DNA from: Chiridota heheva
Lineage: Eukaryota > Echinodermata > Holothuroidea > Apodida > Chiridotidae
DNA: 64,000 nucleotides
Direction: 5' to 3'
Assembly: GCA_020152595.1 (NCBI GenBank)
Contig: JAIGNY010004296.1
Span: 62,001 to 126,000, forward strand
Below are positions 61,556 to 64,000 of this stretch, piece by piece. Positions within the stretch are counted from its first letter, which is position 1. Each line of letters opens with the position of its first letter. Both the position numbers and the translations under genes were made by a program. Below the pieces are notes generated by a model. It did not search any database, had not been told where the DNA came from, and saw only the letters and a program-made list of their open reading frames with translations.

Positions 61556-62100
61556 AAAAAAAGCCTCTACACTCGCGAATTAGACCAAGACCTTTGCCCG
61601 CGCATTAAATACGCATATAAACACTCCCCTCAACTGTAATCTTTAAATATTTCTTGTGTAACTTTTATGACATACATTTTGGCTCTGACGTATTTATAGC
61701 CTATTTATAGTATGACAGGTAAGTATAATTTTCGTAAATACCCCCACTACGGTAAGTGGGGTGGATTTATAGCCTTTTATTTACTGATTAGACTGTTAGA
61801 GACCTTACACGTTTCCAGCGCTTGTGTATACACGTGTATAGGGGAAATTGGTCTTTAGCTAATGTGTGCACATACATGATGGCGGGATTCCATGTTTAAG
61901 AACTTGCTATATGTAATTTGTAGATGGTCCCTTGTAATTTCTTTTTAATTTGGATTAATATGAGAGACATTCATGAGTACTCCAATCACAGGACATCTAT
62001 TCATAACAAAGTAATCAACTACTTTTACTGCATAACACTTTTAAACCTGAATTTTAAAGCTTTACAACATAGTATGTAAATTAGGTTCTTGATGGTAACT
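61556..62100. other. Unassigned AT-rich sequence
   Basis: Nothing recognised. Confidence 0.5.
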
Positions 62101-62181
62101 ACTAAGAGGATTTGAAACCAATTAAAAGTAAATTTCAAATGTTGTGCTACATAATCGTAAAGGTATTTTAATGCTACTTGC

Positions 62182-62348
62182 CAAGTCAGGAATGTCTTGC
62201 ATTCTGGGGAACTTCTGCAACATGTCAGTAATATAATACTTGCCAGCCTTCTGAATCTGCCTTCTGTATCTGAAGGTATCCTTGAAGAACTGTCTTTTTT
62301 TAAGGGGTATGAGGTGTGTGTTGGAGGAGTACAATTCATTCAGTTCGC
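62182..62348 (-). CDS. Possible exon of an unidentified protein
   Basis: After a good acceptor (ATTTCTTATCTTTCAG) the minus strand encodes 55 codons: ELNELYSSNTHLIPLKK, RQFFKDTFRYRRQIQKAG, YITDMLQKFPRMQDIPDL. It would end at a GC-type donor (TTG|GCAAGT). The basic RRQIQ...LQKFPRM pattern resembles, from memory, uncharacterised SAMD3-like proteins that are numerous in marine invertebrates. No partner exon in matching phase was found. Confidence 0.35.
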
Positions 62349-62944
62349 CTGAAAGATAAGAAATTTGCCTGTTTCCATATGGCATACAAGCATAATTTGT
62401 TGTTTTATGTAAACCAGACACATAGCTAAAATTTTCAAAGGAAGTCAGTCTGGAGTAGATGATAATCAAGGGGTTCCTATGAGTGTTTCTCCCTTTCTAT
62501 TTATGATGTTTGGATTTCAGATTTGAATTTAAAAGACTGGTGACAGGTAACAATTTTGGTATCAACTGATGTATTTTTTAATTTGAAATAACTTTCTAAT
62601 ACATATGTAGTTCGAAAAATGTATGTTTTTTACAATCTTAGAAAACTCTTTTTACCACTCATGTGAACGACTTAACTTCCTATTCTAATTTCTGTTATTA
62701 ACATTTTGTGACGTGTCAAGTTGAACAGTGCAGTGATATATCTCCAACTGGCAGTACGTATGCCTACACATACAATGCGTGTATCATGTGTATTCATCGG
62801 CTACTATTAGCTCAATAAGATAGCAACATGGTTTTCTCACTGAACTGTTGCTTTAATTGTCCTCTATCACACACTTGAAAATGAAAATCTAACTAAATAT
62901 TCCTTTAAAAAAATGAGAGCAAATGCTATTCTTACAGGCCACAA

Positions 62945-63205
62945 CTGTTAACATAACATAACGAGATTACGGGCTAAGAAAGGTTAGTAACCCCATAAAA
63001 AGCCTAATCTAACACCACCACCACCACACACACACACAAAAAGAAATCAAAGACGCCCAGAGTTGGTAAAAAAGTACTTATCAATGTTGACTTTGAAATT
63101 GTGAAGAAAATTGGAGCTAACTACCCACTCAGGCAAACCATTCCACTCATTAACAACTCTTTGCGAAAAGCTAAAACGCCGACTATCTATCCGTGAGATC
63201 AGGCA
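62945..63205 (-). mobile_element. CR1-like LINE, family C (copy 3), 3' end
   Basis: The reverse complement ends TTAGCCCGTAATCTCG and TTATGTTATGTTA, with NEWNGLPEWVVSSNFLHNF-type coding just upstream. Inverted relative to copies 1 and 2. Confidence 0.9.
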
Positions 63206-63220
63206 ACCCACTCACTGTTA

Positions 63221-63569
63221 TAGACCTTTTCAAATCTGAATCGGCAATTTCCGGACAACTAATTTAAATAATGTCACATGGCAGAGATTCACGTGTCCAT
63301 ACTGGACCAATCGTATACTGGAGGAATCTTATTGACCAATAAAAAACTGGAGGAATGTTGGCCGTCTGCACAATTCACGCACGGTATGGGACCAAGCGTA
63401 TGAAAAAATGCGCTATGCATGAAGAAAATACGCGCGCGTATTGCTGCTTACATTTTTTCCACAAACCTACACCTGATTGGTTGGGAACAAACGAAAAGTT
63501 TCCCCAGCATTTGATTGGTCGAAGTACTGAAGAAATCACATTCAGCTAAACTCGGTGTGAAAAGGTCTA
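63221..63569. mobile_element. 349 bp MITE with TAGACCTTTTCA ends
   Basis: Left TAGACCTTTTCAAATCTGA; reverse complement of right TAGACCTTTTCACACCGAG. Probable TA target duplication. Contains several CCAAT/ATTGG boxes (GACCAATCGT, GACCAATAAA, GATTGGTTGG, GATTGGTCG). Confidence 0.75.
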
Positions 63570-63603
63570 TGCATATGAGTATTTTCAACTGCCACATTAC
63601 CTG

Positions 63604-63717
63604 CTTTCCTTCTGCATGCTTGCAGACAATCTCTTTGAAATCAAATTTGTAAAACCAGAAAATCAAAATGCATTCTTTCATTGTTGGTTGATTTTCAAGT
63701 CTTATACTAACTGGCAT
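63604..63717 (-). CDS. Possible exon of an unidentified protein
   Basis: The minus strand encodes MPVSIRLENQPTMKECIL then FDFKEIVCKHAEGKQ, ending at a donor CAG|GTAATG. Composition looks protein-like, but the upstream boundary is unclear, the family is unknown, and its phase does not fit the exon at 62348-62182 directly. Confidence 0.25.
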
Positions 63718-63739
63718 TGTGTATCATGAAATATGCTAA

Positions 63740-64000
63740 AATAACATATATTCATAAGCAATGCCCACCAGAATTGTTATATTAAGTTCCCCATCCCATT
63801 TTAAGCAATATGTATGACATCACCACCACAAACAATAGGGCGCATCTACAAATCTGTGTAACACATGTGACATTAATCAAGGTTACCGTTCTTGAGATAC
63901 CGTGCTTACAAGCACTTTTCAGCCAAATTATTTTAAGCCCCGCCCACTATGCATATTAATGAAATTCAATGTTTTTAAACCACGAACATGTGCACACTAG
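63740..64000. repeat. Repeat family R1, right-edge copy
   Basis: CATCACCACCACAAACAATAG, TTCTTGAGATACCGTG, TTACAAGC, AAGCCCCGCCCACTATGC and ATATTAATGAAATTC match 34.13-35.46 kb. It continues past the window. Confidence 0.85.

Overview
This is a 64 kb window of an animal genome. It is AT-rich, carries introns, and is dominated by repeats. One gene can be identified with confidence: the COPII outer-coat gene SEC31, on the minus strand. Seventeen coding exons were placed by hand from the initiator ATG at 38477 down to position 357, where the gene runs off the left edge. All junctions are GT-AG, the reading phases agree across every junction, and the domain order is that of animal Sec31: WD40 propeller, Sec13-binding segment, ACE1 alpha-solenoid, then a proline/glutamine-rich tail with the Gly-Trp-Asn-Glu-Pro-Pro Sar1/Sec23-activating motif. 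The C-terminal helical domain lies outside the window. Exon 9 carries a single-base frame disruption in an A5 run, which is either an assembly error or a broken allele.

The closeness to vertebrate Sec31 and the mix of LINE types, tRNA-derived SINEs and abundant MITEs and minisatellites suggest an invertebrate, probably marine and probably a deuterostome such as an echinoderm or hemichordate. The phylum is an inference and was not tested.

Layout. 1-38.5 kb: SEC31 exons separated by repeat-filled introns. These hold LINE 3' fragments of at least four types (L1/Tx1-like, I/Nimb-like with a CAAA tail, L2/CR1-like with an ATT tail, CR1-like with a TGTTA tail), two SINE families, a 570 bp palindromic MITE, a tandem TTAA-ended MITE array, a 2.9 kb satellite built from an 18/54 bp unit, and many minisatellites. 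38.5-47.1 kb: probable 5' leader intron or upstream region with two hAT-like MITEs, a 30 bp array of about 37 units, a CATCCC/ACATGG minisatellite and a degenerate CR1-like LINE. A weak candidate for the SEC31 non-coding first exon lies near 47.1-47.3 kb. 47.8-49.2 kb: a 5'-truncated LINE with a recognisable but mutated reverse transcriptase. 49.2-64 kb: no confident host gene. The region holds tandem duplications, tRNA-like SINE trimers, MITEs, unexplained short-period arrays, an unassigned region of apparently higher GC with short ORFs (59.0-60.2 kb), and one or two possible exons of an unidentified minus-strand gene (62.2-63.7 kb).

Most long ORFs in the window come from tandem arrays whose unit length is a multiple of three (18, 30 and 54 bp) and are not genes. 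I found no convincing new multi-gene system. The most interesting signals are the SEC31 frame break, the satellite that appears to grow from a DNA-transposon end, and the families of foldback elements.
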